Assembly: GCF_000789235.1 (NCBI RefSeq) | Contig: NZ_KN525716.1 | Coordinates: forward strand, 1 to 64,000 | DNA length: 64,000 bases | From: Wocania ichthyoenteri Th78 | GTDB lineage: Bacteria > Bacteroidota > Bacteroidia > Flavobacteriales > Flavobacteriaceae | Direction of reading: 5' to 3' | Shown here: positions 1-7,819 of the stretch, piece by piece | Layout: every line of letters begins with the position of its first letter | Position numbering within the stretch: position 1 is the first letter of the stretch | The notes under the pieces: model-generated | Database searches by the model: none | Seen by the model: the letters and a program-made list of their open reading frames with translations, nothing else | Told to the model about the DNA's origin: nothing | Made by a program: the position numbers and the translations under genes

Positions 1-52
1 ACAAAAACGAATTTAAAGTTAATTAAAAAAGAACTAAAAAAATTCGCTTAAT

Positions 53-673
53 ATGAATGTAATACATATAAACTCGTACCCACAGCATTTTTTACCAACA
101 TTTTTGTTAATACTTCCATCCAGTTGGAAACATAAGGTAGGTGAAGAATATTATTTTAATGAGTGGTCTAGTAAAGACTATTTGTTTACAAAATATTTAG
201 TTTCAAAAAAGACGTTACCATTTTCAGAAATAACAGACGAACACACCTATTTAGCAAAAGACTGCGATTCTAAACTATTTTTTCAGATAGTAAGAACACA
301 GTATAAAACGAGGTTAACGCAATATAAATTAGAAATGTTACCCGTAGATACAAGGCAAAACTATCAAATAGGAAGCCTGTATAGTTTTATTGAAAAGGAA
401 ACCTTAATGGATGTTTTGGTTTTTACAGACAAATCATGTATAAGATCAATAATGAAAAAAGAAGTTAAAGAAATAGCTTCAAACTTTCCAGACCCGACTA
501 TTTCTTTAATGTCAAAAAAACCAATTCAATTAAAAAACTATTGCCACGAATCTAAATTCGACAAGGAAAAGCAAAGACCTTATACCGATGATGAATTGTT
601 AGAGCTGGAACAAAAAGGCTTAATTAAAATTACAGATAAATGTGTAGTGTGGTTAAATAAAGACGTTAAATAA
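53..673 (+). CDS. Phage protein of unknown function (206 aa)
   Basis: I do not recognise this protein. It has 206 residues, is soluble-looking with a basic C-terminal third, and has no signal peptide or membrane segment. Its stop codon overlaps the start of the 65-residue gene at 673, which in turn overlaps the replication initiator, so all three are probably translated from one message. A role beside replication (regulator or initiator accessory protein) is inferred from this position only. Confidence 0.6.
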   Translation: MNVIHINSYPQHFLPTFLLILPSSWKHKVGEEYYFNEWSSKDYLFTKYLVSKKTLPFSEITDEHTYLAKDCDSKLFFQIVRTQYKTRLTQYKLEMLPVDTRQNYQIGSLYSFIEKETLMDVLVFTDKSCIRSIMKKEVKEIASNFPDPTISLMSKKPIQLKNYCHESKFDKEKQRPYTDDELLELEQKGLIKITDKCVVWLNKDVK

Positions 674-870
674 TGAAAGAATTTTTAAAAACTCAAATGT
701 GGTTCGCTATAAGCAATAAATTGAATAGAACTGTTTTAGAATCTCAAGGCATTATTTTACAGATAAAAGAGCGTTTTGATAATGATTTGCACTTTCACAT
801 TCAAAACTACGACAACACAACAATAGATGCATTTGAATATTATTTGGAATCTATAAAATATCTTGAATGA
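673..870 (+). CDS. Small phage protein upstream of Rep (65 aa)
   Basis: This is a 65-residue protein with no recognisable domain. It starts on the last base of the preceding stop codon, and its own last four bases overlap the start of the replication initiator at 867. This ATGA-type coupling suggests co-translation with the initiator. It has no membrane segment. Confidence 0.6.
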   Translation: MKEFLKTQMWFAISNKLNRTVLESQGIILQIKERFDNDLHFHIQNYDNTTIDAFEYYLESIKYLE

Positions 871-2963
871 TTGACACTATTGTACTAAGGTTTCACGGTG
901 CATTAGACAGAAAAGTTGATACATTAAGCGAGGTTCAAAGCGGTAATAAACAAGCTCCCATATACGCCGTTGATGAACATCACGAATTATATAAAAAAAT
1001 GCTTCGTTATGAAGGCAAATTTTTTAATATGGTTCAACGTGTCAATAAAGATATTATAACTATTACACCCGAATCAGATAGTGAGTTTTTCGATAAGGAA
1101 AACAACGCAAAAAACATCGGTTATCAATATGTTAAAAACGTTATGCGTTTTGTAGATGAAGATACTGTCAAAGAAACTATAGCAGCAACAAATGGTAAAT
1201 TTAATAATCCAAAAATAGTAAGTGATTTAAATAAGATTAATAGTGTTTTTAATAAAAAACATCGGGTGCCTAGTTCAATCTCCGCAGTCGTTTTTAAAAT
1301 AAATCACAATGGTGGTTTTATAGATTTTAATTTAAGCATCCCTAAATATTTGTATGAACATTCTTTAGCTGAATTTATTCCACAACCATTAAGTAAAACT
1401 TATTTTAATGCAGGAACATTTAATTTAGAGTTAATTAAGAATCAAAGAAAAATAATCTATAAAAGATTAATGAAATTTATAGATAGGTTTTTAAATGATA
1501 TGGCACAACTTTTCAGATTAGAAGTTATACCGAATAAAAAATATATTGAGATACGTCGAATAGATTTGTGTTATAATCAATACTTTGAAAGTAAAACCGA
1601 TGCTTTAAATTATTTAGAGCATTTAAAAAAAATAGCAAAGAAAAAAGCTTTAAAATCTAATAAAGACCTGGATACTTATAAAACAAGTATAACCTATTTT
1701 AAAGCGAGAGGAAGCTATTTTAAAATATATCATAAAGGCTCTGAATATGTAGGCACTGAACATGGAGATTATAAAAAACATGCAGATTACAATAAAAATT
1801 ACATCGATTATTATTTACGAAAAAATGATGTTTTCGAAAAATATCAATTCAAAACGCAGTATAAAGATTTGTGCTTAAAGCTTTTTGACGATAAGTTAAA
1901 AGATAATCCTATACACGTTCAAAAAAATATTAAGGACGATGTAAATACAACGGCAAAGATTTTAAAAAAAATCCAACCATTTAAAACAGATTTTTTAAAA
2001 GCTGAAATGGATAAAGTTTTAAGATATGAAATGTCATTCTCTGGAGCTTTTTTTTCATATCAATATAAAACCCATGTTTTCAGAAATAAAAAGTTTAAAA
2101 TGAAAAACCAAAACGGTTATTTCAAAGAACACAATTATTGTCCTGTTTATAAAGAATTGAAAGAAAATTATAATTATGTGAAATCTATTTATAAAAGCGA
2201 TTTAAAAGATGATAATCAAGTAAAGAAGTTTGAACATAAAGAGTATAAAATTTTTAAAGATTTTCTAAATAGAAAAATATGCCTGGTACTTAATGAATCA
2301 CCCAAAGATATTTGGATAACAAAGTCAACATCATATACACAAGAAAAATTTAATAAAACAAAAAAAATACAAATGTTAGAGTATAAACACACTCTATTAT
2401 CAACCAAAGACGTTGGTATTTTTTGTAACGATTTTTTACAACGATGTTTCGATTATTTTTTCGAAACTGTAAAAGATTTTAAAGTAAAGAAAATTGAAAC
2501 TTATGATACCATTGCTGAAAAAATAACAGCTTACAATGATGAAGTTGAAGAACGAGTAAAATTATATAACGCAGTAAATCAATTAAAGACTATTGACAAT
2601 AGAGGGAATCGAATAATAAAAGGAAATAAGGTAATCACTAAAGCGACTCAACTTTTAACACAAAAGGAGAAGCGGGATTTAAAACTTAAAAAAGTTGATC
2701 CGCTTAGATTATTACAGATATTAAGAGAAATGCAAAATGCAAAGGTGTCACTTCCTCAAATAAGGGCAAAGCTTAATTTATCAAAATCAACATATTCAAG
2801 ACTTTTAGCAGACTTAAGAATGTTTAATGTCTATGAAGAATCTTTGGATATAGAAAAACCAATATTTACAGAAATAAGCTATAGGCAATACTATCATAAT
2901 ACGAAAGGCATGATTTACCAAAGCAATTTTTATAGAAAGGAGGAATACAAGCGTTATGGCTAA
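867..2963 (+). CDS. Replication initiation protein, phage CRI / gene II-like (rolling circle)
   Basis: At 698 residues this is the largest protein of the element. It opens with MIDTIVLRFHG, the sort of beginning seen in phage/plasmid replication proteins of the CRI (gene II/X) family. Further conserved-looking blocks are RRIDLCYNQYF near residue 230 and KIYHKGSEY near 286-294, which resemble the R-I-D and K-I-Y-K-E motifs of that family. These proteins nick one strand at the plus origin and start rolling-circle replication. The C-terminal part (about 611-652) has a helix-turn-helix look, with SLPQIRAKLNLSKSTYSRL. I could not place the catalytic tyrosine with certainty. The protein is long for the family, so extra domains are likely. 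It is in one transcription unit with the genes at 53, 673 and 2956. Confidence 0.7.
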   Translation: MIDTIVLRFHGALDRKVDTLSEVQSGNKQAPIYAVDEHHELYKKMLRYEGKFFNMVQRVNKDIITITPESDSEFFDKENNAKNIGYQYVKNVMRFVDEDTVKETIAATNGKFNNPKIVSDLNKINSVFNKKHRVPSSISAVVFKINHNGGFIDFNLSIPKYLYEHSLAEFIPQPLSKTYFNAGTFNLELIKNQRKIIYKRLMKFIDRFLNDMAQLFRLEVIPNKKYIEIRRIDLCYNQYFESKTDALNYLEHLKKIAKKKALKSNKDLDTYKTSITYFKARGSYFKIYHKGSEYVGTEHGDYKKHADYNKNYIDYYLRKNDVFEKYQFKTQYKDLCLKLFDDKLKDNPIHVQKNIKDDVNTTAKILKKIQPFKTDFLKAEMDKVLRYEMSFSGAFFSYQYKTHVFRNKKFKMKNQNGYFKEHNYCPVYKELKENYNYVKSIYKSDLKDDNQVKKFEHKEYKIFKDFLNRKICLVLNESPKDIWITKSTSYTQEKFNKTKKIQMLEYKHTLLSTKDVGIFCNDFLQRCFDYFFETVKDFKVKKIETYDTIAEKITAYNDEVEERVKLYNAVNQLKTIDNRGNRIIKGNKVITKATQLLTQKEKRDLKLKKVDPLRLLQILREMQNAKVSLPQIRAKLNLSKSTYSRLLADLRMFNVYEESLDIEKPIFTEISYRQYYHNTKGMIYQSNFYRKEEYKRYG

Positions 2964-3135
2964 TTATCCTAAGATTAGAATAAGTAAAACGACAATTAAA
3001 GAGCTTGAAGAAATAGGTTTAAAAAATTCTTTGGGTACAAAACCTCAAATAATTGACTTTTTGATAAAAAAATATAAACGTTGTGAAGTTCTTGAAAACA
3101 CTGTTAAAATCGTTCATTTAAAAACAAAATTGTAA
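2956..3135 (+). CDS. Small ribbon-helix-helix-like protein (59 aa)
   Basis: This 59-residue frame begins MANYPKIRISKTTIKELEE and ends HLKTKL. It overlaps the end of the initiator gene by eight bases and has a purine-rich ribosome-binding-like stretch (AAAGGAGG at 2937-2944) in front. A short beta-strand-like start (KIRIS) followed by two predicted helices, TTIKELEEIGL and KPQIIDFLIKKYK, resembles a ribbon-helix-helix DNA-binding protein. A copy-number or promoter regulator is a plausible role, but the fold is a guess from pattern. Confidence 0.6.
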   Translation: MANYPKIRISKTTIKELEEIGLKNSLGTKPQIIDFLIKKYKRCEVLENTVKIVHLKTKL

Positions 3136-3159
3136 AACTAAATTGTACCCAATTGTAAA

Positions 3160-3223
3160 AACCTTTCAATCTGAATATAATTTAGCCGTATCAAAAAGTA
3201 AAAACTTTTAAAATTTAATAGAT
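3160..3223 (+). promoter_or_regulatory. Possible promoter of the structural genes
   Basis: Between the small regulator-like gene ending at 3135 and the structural unit starting at 3224 lies an AT-rich stretch with TTG near 3154 and TATAATTTAG near 3175. This is close to, but not exactly, the Bacteroidota pattern TTTG-N19-TAnnTTTG. The position at the start of a new functional block supports it. Confidence 0.3.
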
Positions 3224-3370
3224 ATGGCTACAAGAGCTAAAAAGAAAGGTTGGTTAATTACGGCATTGGTACTAGCGGGAGTTGCAGTATTTTCTGCGTT
3301 TAATGCTGACAAAGTGAAAGGTTGGGTTGAAAAAGTACCTATGTTAAATGATATGTTAACTAAAAAATAG
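3224..3370 (+). CDS. Small one-pass membrane protein ahead of the capsid gene (48 aa)
   Basis: This 48-residue protein has a basic start (MATRAKKKGW), a hydrophobic segment of about 17 residues from LITALVLAGVAVF, and a charged tail ending MLTKK. It is the first gene of the presumed structural unit, seven bases before the capsid candidate at 3377. Small abundant membrane proteins of this type occur in the internal membrane of FLiP- and PM2-like virions, so a virion membrane protein is the likely role by context. Confidence 0.65.
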   Translation: MATRAKKKGWLITALVLAGVAVFSAFNADKVKGWVEKVPMLNDMLTKK

Positions 3371-3376
3371 TAAACG

Positions 3377-4174
3377 ATGAAGGAAACTATTAGCATCAAT
3401 TCGTCACAAGTCGTTACTATAGAAAATGAGATAGTTGGCGGAATCTTATTAGATATTGCAGCAATAAAAGCAGACGATTCAGTTTGCGATATTGGAGATT
3501 TGAACAAAGCTTCTTTGGAAATTGCAGTTTTTAGAGACGGTGAATCAAGACCAAAGTATTTCTGTAATGATTACTTAGATTATATTTTAAGAGCAATTAC
3601 AAGCTCGTGGATGGGCTACACAGTAGCAACAACCAAAAGATCAGGCGGTTATTTAATGGCAATTCCATTTAATGGAGCTTTAAATCTTAGAAAAGGTGAC
3701 CGCATAGAAGTAATTTTCAAAGTTCAAAATACAACGTTTACGGCTTTAGATATTTCTAAAAGTTCTATCAACATTGAAAGCGTTCCTGCAACCGTAGGAA
3801 GTGATGTTGTATCAGTTGTTGAAGCTCATACATATATTACGGGTTCTTTAGACCTAGATAAAAATTTAGGAAACAATGTTGAAAAAATTGTTTTGGTAAA
3901 TGATTTAGGAGCAGATTATGGAGCGAGTACAAAAGCAAAACCGTTAAACGGTATTGTATTAACTGCACAAGGTTTTGAAAAGCGAGCGACAGAAAACCTG
4001 TTGTTAGCAGAAAACTTTAGAGCGTTGCAAAACAATCCAGAAACTGCGGTTAAAAATCTTGTGGTTTACAATGATTATATGAACCCAATTCATAATGTAC
4101 GTTTAACTTCTAAGTTAGACAAGGCGGTAGAATCTGCTGCAAGAGTTATGATTATGCGTAAGGTAGCACTTTAA
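3377..4174 (+). CDS. Candidate major capsid protein (265 aa)
   Basis: The 265-residue protein has alternating hydrophobic beta-strand patterns over most of its length, no signal peptide and no membrane segment. It looks like an all-beta shell protein. It is followed directly by a strong terminator (4197-4234), as expected for a gene whose product is needed in large excess, and it is the second gene of the structural unit. Membrane-containing icosahedral phages use double jelly-roll capsid proteins of about this size. The assignment rests on size, beta character and position, not on recognised sequence identity. The protein at 4523 is the main alternative. Confidence 0.5.
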   Translation: MKETISINSSQVVTIENEIVGGILLDIAAIKADDSVCDIGDLNKASLEIAVFRDGESRPKYFCNDYLDYILRAITSSWMGYTVATTKRSGGYLMAIPFNGALNLRKGDRIEVIFKVQNTTFTALDISKSSINIESVPATVGSDVVSVVEAHTYITGSLDLDKNLGNNVEKIVLVNDLGADYGASTKAKPLNGIVLTAQGFEKRATENLLLAENFRALQNNPETAVKNLVVYNDYMNPIHNVRLTSKLDKAVESAARVMIMRKVAL

Positions 4175-4196
4175 AACATAAAAATTTCATTTCTTA

Positions 4197-4234
4197 AAAT
4201 GCCGTATCGATTAGGTTTTCGGTACGGCATTTTT
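4197..4234 (+). terminator. Strong intrinsic terminator after the capsid candidate
   Basis: The arms AAATGCCGTA (4197-4206) and TACGGCATTT (4223-4232) pair perfectly over ten bases and are followed by TT. The hairpin lies 22 bases after the stop of the capsid candidate and 20 bases before the next gene on the same strand, so it probably reduces rather than abolishes downstream transcription. Confidence 0.8.
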
Positions 4235-4254
4235 AATAACTAATAAATAGAACT

Positions 4255-4512
4255 ATGACACTAACAGGAATATTTTTAAAACTAATAGAATTCTTAGGAT
4301 TAACATCATCGGAAGAATTAAGAGTATTAACAAACGATGTTAAAGAATGGGTGAAAACGTGTGGTCCAGATTCTACAGGTTTAAAGCTAATGTATTTTAA
4401 GTTGCACGAAGGTGTGTTTTTCAGATTACTAGCACCGTTTCTTTATTTTGTGGCTTTAAGAGAAGCTAAAAAAATAATGACCGAGGGCAACGATACTGAT
4501 TTTATAGAATAA
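4255..4512 (+). CDS. Small membrane-associated phage protein (85 aa)
   Basis: This 85-residue protein has a hydrophobic N-terminal helix (LTGIFLKLIEFLGL) and a second hydrophobic stretch (FFRLLAPFLYFVAL) near residues 54-68, with a polar middle and an acidic end. I do not recognise a family. It sits between the capsid candidate and another structural candidate, so a minor virion or membrane protein is likely. Confidence 0.6.
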   Translation: MTLTGIFLKLIEFLGLTSSEELRVLTNDVKEWVKTCGPDSTGLKLMYFKLHEGVFFRLLAPFLYFVALREAKKIMTEGNDTDFIE

Positions 4513-4522
4513 AATAAAAATT

Positions 4523-5320
4523 ATGAGTTTATCAACTAGACCACAAGTTACATCGGTTAATATGTTGAATCCAACAGGAATTCAAACATTAACCACAGCG
4601 CCAATAAGTTCGGGTTTACCAACTTCGGGCGGTTTAAATTTAGGAGGCTTACTAGGTAGTGCAAGTGGTGTTTTAGGAACTGCAAGCACATTAACAAGTT
4701 TGTTAGGTTTTGATTTGCAAGCGAATTTAAGCAACGTAAAAAAATACGGTTGGAACTCTTGGGGGGCATCGACAAATCCTGCAATAGAGTTACAAAAATT
4801 ACAGGAAATCGGCGTACCAAAAATAAAGCAAAAATTATCCTCAGCTAATGCATCAAATATGGCGGAGGTTTTAACATGGGTTGATGCTTATTTAATGTAC
4901 ACAAAAACAGGAGCTAAATACCTACTTGAAAAACATAGTAGGGCAAATTCAACAAAAGAAGCAAACAGGAAAGTGCAAGCTTTCTGTGATGAATTAAGAG
5001 TTGAGTATGTAACAAAATTTGAAAACGATTTAAAAAAACAAGGTGTAATAGTTTCTAAAAAGTCTCATGTGATGTCGATACAAAGCATGGAAAAACCGCC
5101 TTTTGACTTTAGATATTTTGCTCATGAGCCACGCAATTTTGGACACTATTCATATAATGTAAGATTTAATGTATATGCATTAAAGGACAGTCCAAAAACA
5201 ACAACAAGTAATTCATCGTCTGGAAGCTCTAACGGTGGTTCAGATTCATCAAGTGGAGTAGGAGCATTAATAAAAATTGCTGTAGGAGCTGCAATTTCAA
5301 GAATGATAGGTATAATTTAA
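4523..5320 (+). CDS. Putative minor structural protein with hydrophobic C-terminus (265 aa)
   Basis: This protein is 265 residues long. Residues 30-65 are Gly/Ser/Leu-rich (SGLPTSGGLNLGGLLGSASG), the middle is helical and charged, then comes a Ser/Gly/Asn-rich linker (about 226-245) and a hydrophobic C-terminal segment (VGALIKIAVGAAISRMIGII). Such a low-complexity linker before a membrane-active tail fits a penetration or vertex protein of a small membrane-containing phage. I do not recognise a family, and it is the second-best candidate for a main shell protein. Confidence 0.6.
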   Translation: MSLSTRPQVTSVNMLNPTGIQTLTTAPISSGLPTSGGLNLGGLLGSASGVLGTASTLTSLLGFDLQANLSNVKKYGWNSWGASTNPAIELQKLQEIGVPKIKQKLSSANASNMAEVLTWVDAYLMYTKTGAKYLLEKHSRANSTKEANRKVQAFCDELRVEYVTKFENDLKKQGVIVSKKSHVMSIQSMEKPPFDFRYFAHEPRNFGHYSYNVRFNVYALKDSPKTTTSNSSSGSSNGGSDSSSGVGALIKIAVGAAISRMIGII

Positions 5321-5330
5321 AATAAAACCA

Positions 5331-5507
5331 ATGGCAAAAAAAACAATAGTAGACACCGTTTGCGATAATATAAGCGGACTATTTGTAAAACAAAAAAAGA
5401 GAGTTCGCAGAAAGGCAAAACGAGTTTACAAATCTTATAGAGCAGGCAAAAGAGCCTATAATAAGACTTACAAGAAAAACAAAAGGCGTTCGAGTAAAAA
5501 ATATTAG
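5331..5507 (+). CDS. Very basic small protein, likely nucleic-acid binding (58 aa)
   Basis: After a short N-terminal part (MAKKTIVDTVCDNISGLF) the remaining 40 residues are mostly Lys, Arg and Tyr, for example QKKRVRRKAKRVYKSYR, ending KRRSSKKY. It starts ten bases after the preceding gene. A strongly basic, virion-module-encoded peptide suggests binding or neutralising of packaged DNA. That role is inferred from composition. Confidence 0.6.
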   Translation: MAKKTIVDTVCDNISGLFVKQKKRVRRKAKRVYKSYRAGKRAYNKTYKKNKRRSSKKY

Positions 5508-5525
5508 TTCGTTAGTGTTTTGATT

Positions 5526-5548
5526 CCCAACTTGAAAAAGTTGGGTTT
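5526..5548 (+). terminator. Hairpin after the basic protein gene
   Basis: CCCAACTT and AAGTTGGG pair over eight bases with a four-base loop at 5526-5545 and are followed by TTT. The T-run is short, so termination is probably partial. Confidence 0.6.
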
Positions 5549-5631
5549 CATAAATTCTCTGAAGTATATACAATAGTAACTATACTGCAGTAAATACAAA
5601 AACTTCTATAAGTGATCACTTAATAATAATT

Positions 5632-5832
5632 ATGGAAATAAAAGACGGCATAATAGCGATACTTCTTATTTTATTGTTTAGAGCAAAAAAATGTATTGCA
5701 AAAGAAGAAGAAGAAAAAGAAGTTTTAAACACTTCTACATCTGTTCCAACAAACCCAATAATTATAAAAGATGTTCTTAATATTGAAGAAGTAGAGCGTA
5801 GAACAGATAAAAATTTAAATTATAGTAAATGA
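5632..5832 (+). CDS. Small one-pass membrane protein (66 aa)
   Basis: This 66-residue protein has a short N-terminal hydrophobic helix (GIIAILLILLF) followed by a run of charged residues (AKKCIAKEEEEKE) and a polar tail. It overlaps the next gene by four bases (ATGA), so the two are probably co-translated. Confidence 0.55.
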   Translation: MEIKDGIIAILLILLFRAKKCIAKEEEEKEVLNTSTSVPTNPIIIKDVLNIEEVERRTDKNLNYSK

Positions 5833-6278
5833 AAATATTAGCATTTATATTAAAAAATTTTCAGCCTATAATTTATGCTTTACTTGGTTTTTTTGTTTTA
5901 AAAACATTGAAAGAGGTGTTATCTAAACCGAGTGAAGAAAAATTAAAAAATGATGAAGAATTACCTGTAAGTAATACGAAAACCACTATTACAAATGTTC
6001 AAGCACAAGTAATAGCAGATAACATTTACAATGCAAGTATAGAAAGCGGAACAGACGAAGCGTTATTGTATGCTCAATTTGACAAGCTAAAAAATCAAAA
6101 TGATTTTAATGCGGTTTATAATGCCTTTGGAAAAAGACAATATTCAAAGTTTTGGGGCAATGTTGGAGACCCTGTAACAAGTGATAAGCATGATATGATT
6201 GCTATTTTAACTAATGAGTTAACAACAAAAGAGCAAGAGTATTTAAAAAATAATTACCCACACCTTACAATTTTTTAA
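5829..6278 (+). CDS. Membrane-anchored protein with annexin-like repeat (149 aa)
   Basis: An N-terminal membrane segment (FQPIIYALLGFFVLKTL, about 11-27) is followed by a polar linker and a helical domain (about 60-149). That domain follows a pattern like annexin-type repeats: GTDEALLYAQFDKLKNQNDF, then a FGKRQY element, then a terminal leucine/charged helix (ILTNELTTKEQEYLKNNYP). Such domains are found in proteins of several Bacteroidota phages and secretion loci. Here it probably faces one side of the virion or host membrane. The domain call is by eye. Confidence 0.5.
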   Translation: MKILAFILKNFQPIIYALLGFFVLKTLKEVLSKPSEEKLKNDEELPVSNTKTTITNVQAQVIADNIYNASIESGTDEALLYAQFDKLKNQNDFNAVYNAFGKRQYSKFWGNVGDPVTSDKHDMIAILTNELTTKEQEYLKNNYPHLTIF

Positions 6279-6730
6279 GTGTGTGATTTAGAAGTAAGTT
6301 CTAAAAGTTCATTGAAATTTTTGATTTTTTTCACATCTATTCGATATCTGTGAAAAATTTTTAACGGTATTTCATCGTTAATTCTTCCACAGTTTACAAG
6401 GCATAAATATTGAGGTTTTTTTGGGTTTTTTCCTAGTCCTATTAAGTAATATATTTTTTCTTTACTTGTTTTATACCTGTCTAATTGCGTTTTGTTTACA
6501 GATATTTTTTTAATGTTTTCATTGTCTCTAAATTTTGCTTCAATCCAAAATATCGTGTTGGTTTCACGACATTCAATTTTGAAGTCTGGATTTAAGGCAT
6601 TTTCTGGAAAATGATTTGAACAATAGTTGGGTGTTTTTTCCTTTAGAACAAAGTTTTCCTTTTTGAAAACATATTCTAAAAGAAAATTTTCAAAAATTTC
6701 TCCTTTTATAAAACTTTCTTCTTTATTCAT
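6275..6730 (-). CDS. Predicted PD-(D/E)xK nuclease (151 aa), antisense to structural genes
   Basis: I start this at 6730 (MNKEESF) rather than at the upstream ATG at 6793, because the longer form would run into the gene at 6754. The 151-residue protein shows the arrangement expected of a restriction-endonuclease-like fold: Glu11-Glu14 in the first helix, Asp49 in NPDF, Glu64-Ala-Lys66 in WIEAKF, and Gln82 in the following helix (NKTQLDRY). It is the only leftward gene inside the structural and lysis block and converges on the gene ending at 6278 with a four-base overlap. An accessory nuclease acting on competing phage or host DNA is possible, and so is a phage DNA-processing enzyme. Confidence 0.6.
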   Translation of the reverse strand: MNKEESFIKGEIFENFLLEYVFKKENFVLKEKTPNYCSNHFPENALNPDFKIECRETNTIFWIEAKFRDNENIKKISVNKTQLDRYKTSKEKIYYLIGLGKNPKKPQYLCLVNCGRINDEIPLKIFHRYRIDVKKIKNFNELLELTSKSHT

Positions 6731-6753
6731 GATTGTAGGTATTTTAATAAGAA

Positions 6754-6984
6754 ATGAAAGACGAAAATAAGAAAAAAACCAAAACAAGTGCATTATATCT
6801 TGTTTTAATGCTTTTAATCGGTATCCCTCTACTTATAATAGTATTGGTTTTTATAGCGGTTTTAAGCCCTTTTTTAACGATTGGTTACGTTAGTTATCAA
6901 TGGTTTAACTATCTAAATGATAGGAATAGAAGAAGAATTAATTTAAAACTAATGCTTAACAATAATAATTTTAATCATGGCTAA
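6754..6984 (+). CDS. Small membrane protein (76 aa)
   Basis: A charged N-terminus (MKDENKKKTKTS) is followed by about 35 hydrophobic residues (LYLVLMLLIGIPLLIIVLVF and onward), enough for one long or two short membrane passes. The tail is Arg- and Asn-rich. Its start is 23 bases from the divergent nuclease gene, and it overlaps the next basic protein gene by eight bases. A virion membrane or lysis accessory role is inferred. Confidence 0.6.
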   Translation: MKDENKKKTKTSALYLVLMLLIGIPLLIIVLVFIAVLSPFLTIGYVSYQWFNYLNDRNRRRINLKLMLNNNNFNHG

Positions 6985-7225
6985 AAAGAGAACAACTAGA
7001 GGTTCAAAAAATAGAGCTAATACTAAGCAAAAAAGAGCGAATTTATATGCTTGGGCTTGGAAAACTAGAGGTAAAGGACAACTATCTAAAATAGGGAAAA
7101 AAATGAAGTCTTTAAAACGCTCTGGTGGTGTTGGTTCAAAGAAAGCAATTGTACAATTAGGAAGAATTTCTTCTGAAAAGCAAGCGTTTATTAAAGGTTA
7201 TAAAGCTTGTAAAAGAGGTCGTTAA
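6977..7225 (+). CDS. Very basic phage protein (82 aa)
   Basis: The protein is basic from end to end: MAKKRTTRGSKNRANTKQKR at the start and YKACKRGR at the end, with many Lys, Arg and Gly residues and few acidic ones. It is the second such protein in the element, after the one at 5331. Nucleic-acid binding in the virion is the likely role. No family was recognised. Confidence 0.6.
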   Translation: MAKKRTTRGSKNRANTKQKRANLYAWAWKTRGKGQLSKIGKKMKSLKRSGGVGSKKAIVQLGRISSEKQAFIKGYKACKRGR

Positions 7226-7226
7226 A

Positions 7227-7316
7227 ATGCTAAAACTAATCTACAACCCAATAACGGGTTTAACCTATTATTTTGAACCAATAATAACAATACAAAAATC
7301 CAATTTTCATAAATGA
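7227..7316 (+). CDS. Tiny ORF coupled to the endolysin gene (29 aa)
   Basis: The frame MLKLIYNPITGLTYYFEPII and nine more residues ends in ATGA, overlapping the start of the endolysin at 7313. It fills the space between the basic protein and the endolysin exactly, so it may be a translated coupling peptide. No function can be assigned. Confidence 0.4.
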   Translation: MLKLIYNPITGLTYYFEPIITIQKSNFHK

Positions 7317-7819
7317 GTTTATTGTTTTTAAATATTAAAAATGCTTATTATAATATCACAGAAAATTTTAATACATCTGAGATAATAAAAGCATCACATT
7401 CAAACGATGATATTGTCTTAATAGACAAAAAAGTCGTTGAAGTGGCTCAATATATAAGAACCGCTTTAAAAACACCTGTAGGAATAAATTCAGCATTTAG
7501 AAGTCCCGAATACAACGCAACATTAGAGGGTTCGGCAAAAAATAGCCAACACATACATGGAAAAGCCTTAGATTTAAGAGGTAATGGCATTGTTGAATTC
7601 ATGGAAGAAGCTTATAGAACTAAAAACGAACATTGGGTAAAAATGTATGATTTAGGCTTAAGGGGATTAGGATTCTATAGTTGGGGAGTTCATATAGATA
7701 CAAGAGATTCTATAAGTGTAGCCAATTGGGATTACAGAAAAAAAAAAGTATTAATTAAAAGTATATGGTCTCTCATACTAGCAATAATTTTAATTTGGAT
7801 TATCAAAAAACAATCTTAG
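7313..7819 (+). CDS. M15-family murein peptidase (endolysin) with C-terminal membrane segment
   Basis: The 168-residue protein has the M15 metallopeptidase signature. SAFRSPEYNATL (60-71) leads into SQHIHGKALDLRG, whose His80, Gly83, Ala85 and Asp87 fit the S-x-H-x2-G-x-A-x-D zinc motif, and a second zinc-ligand His127 lies in WGVHIDTR. These enzymes cut peptide bonds in peptidoglycan. Unlike typical soluble phage M15 endolysins, it ends in a membrane helix (IWSLILAIILIWII) and two lysines. It could therefore be a virion- or membrane-bound enzyme used for entry as well as lysis. The holin candidate at 7765 overlaps its 3' end in another frame. Confidence 0.8.
   Translation: MSLLFLNIKNAYYNITENFNTSEIIKASHSNDDIVLIDKKVVEVAQYIRTALKTPVGINSAFRSPEYNATLEGSAKNSQHIHGKALDLRGNGIVEFMEEAYRTKNEHWVKMYDLGLRGLGFYSWGVHIDTRDSISVANWDYRKKKVLIKSIWSLILAIILIWIIKKQS

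Noticed and set aside
1-60. A possible second dif-like site near 41-65 (TTCGCTTAA)
   Set aside because: Only the left-arm-like part matches; the centre and right arm do not. The left end of the element is probably outside the window.
6731-6793. Longer start of the nuclease gene (adding 21 residues)
   Set aside because: The extra residues overlap the divergent gene at 6754 and read as hydrophobic noise. The start at 6730 gives a normal beginning.
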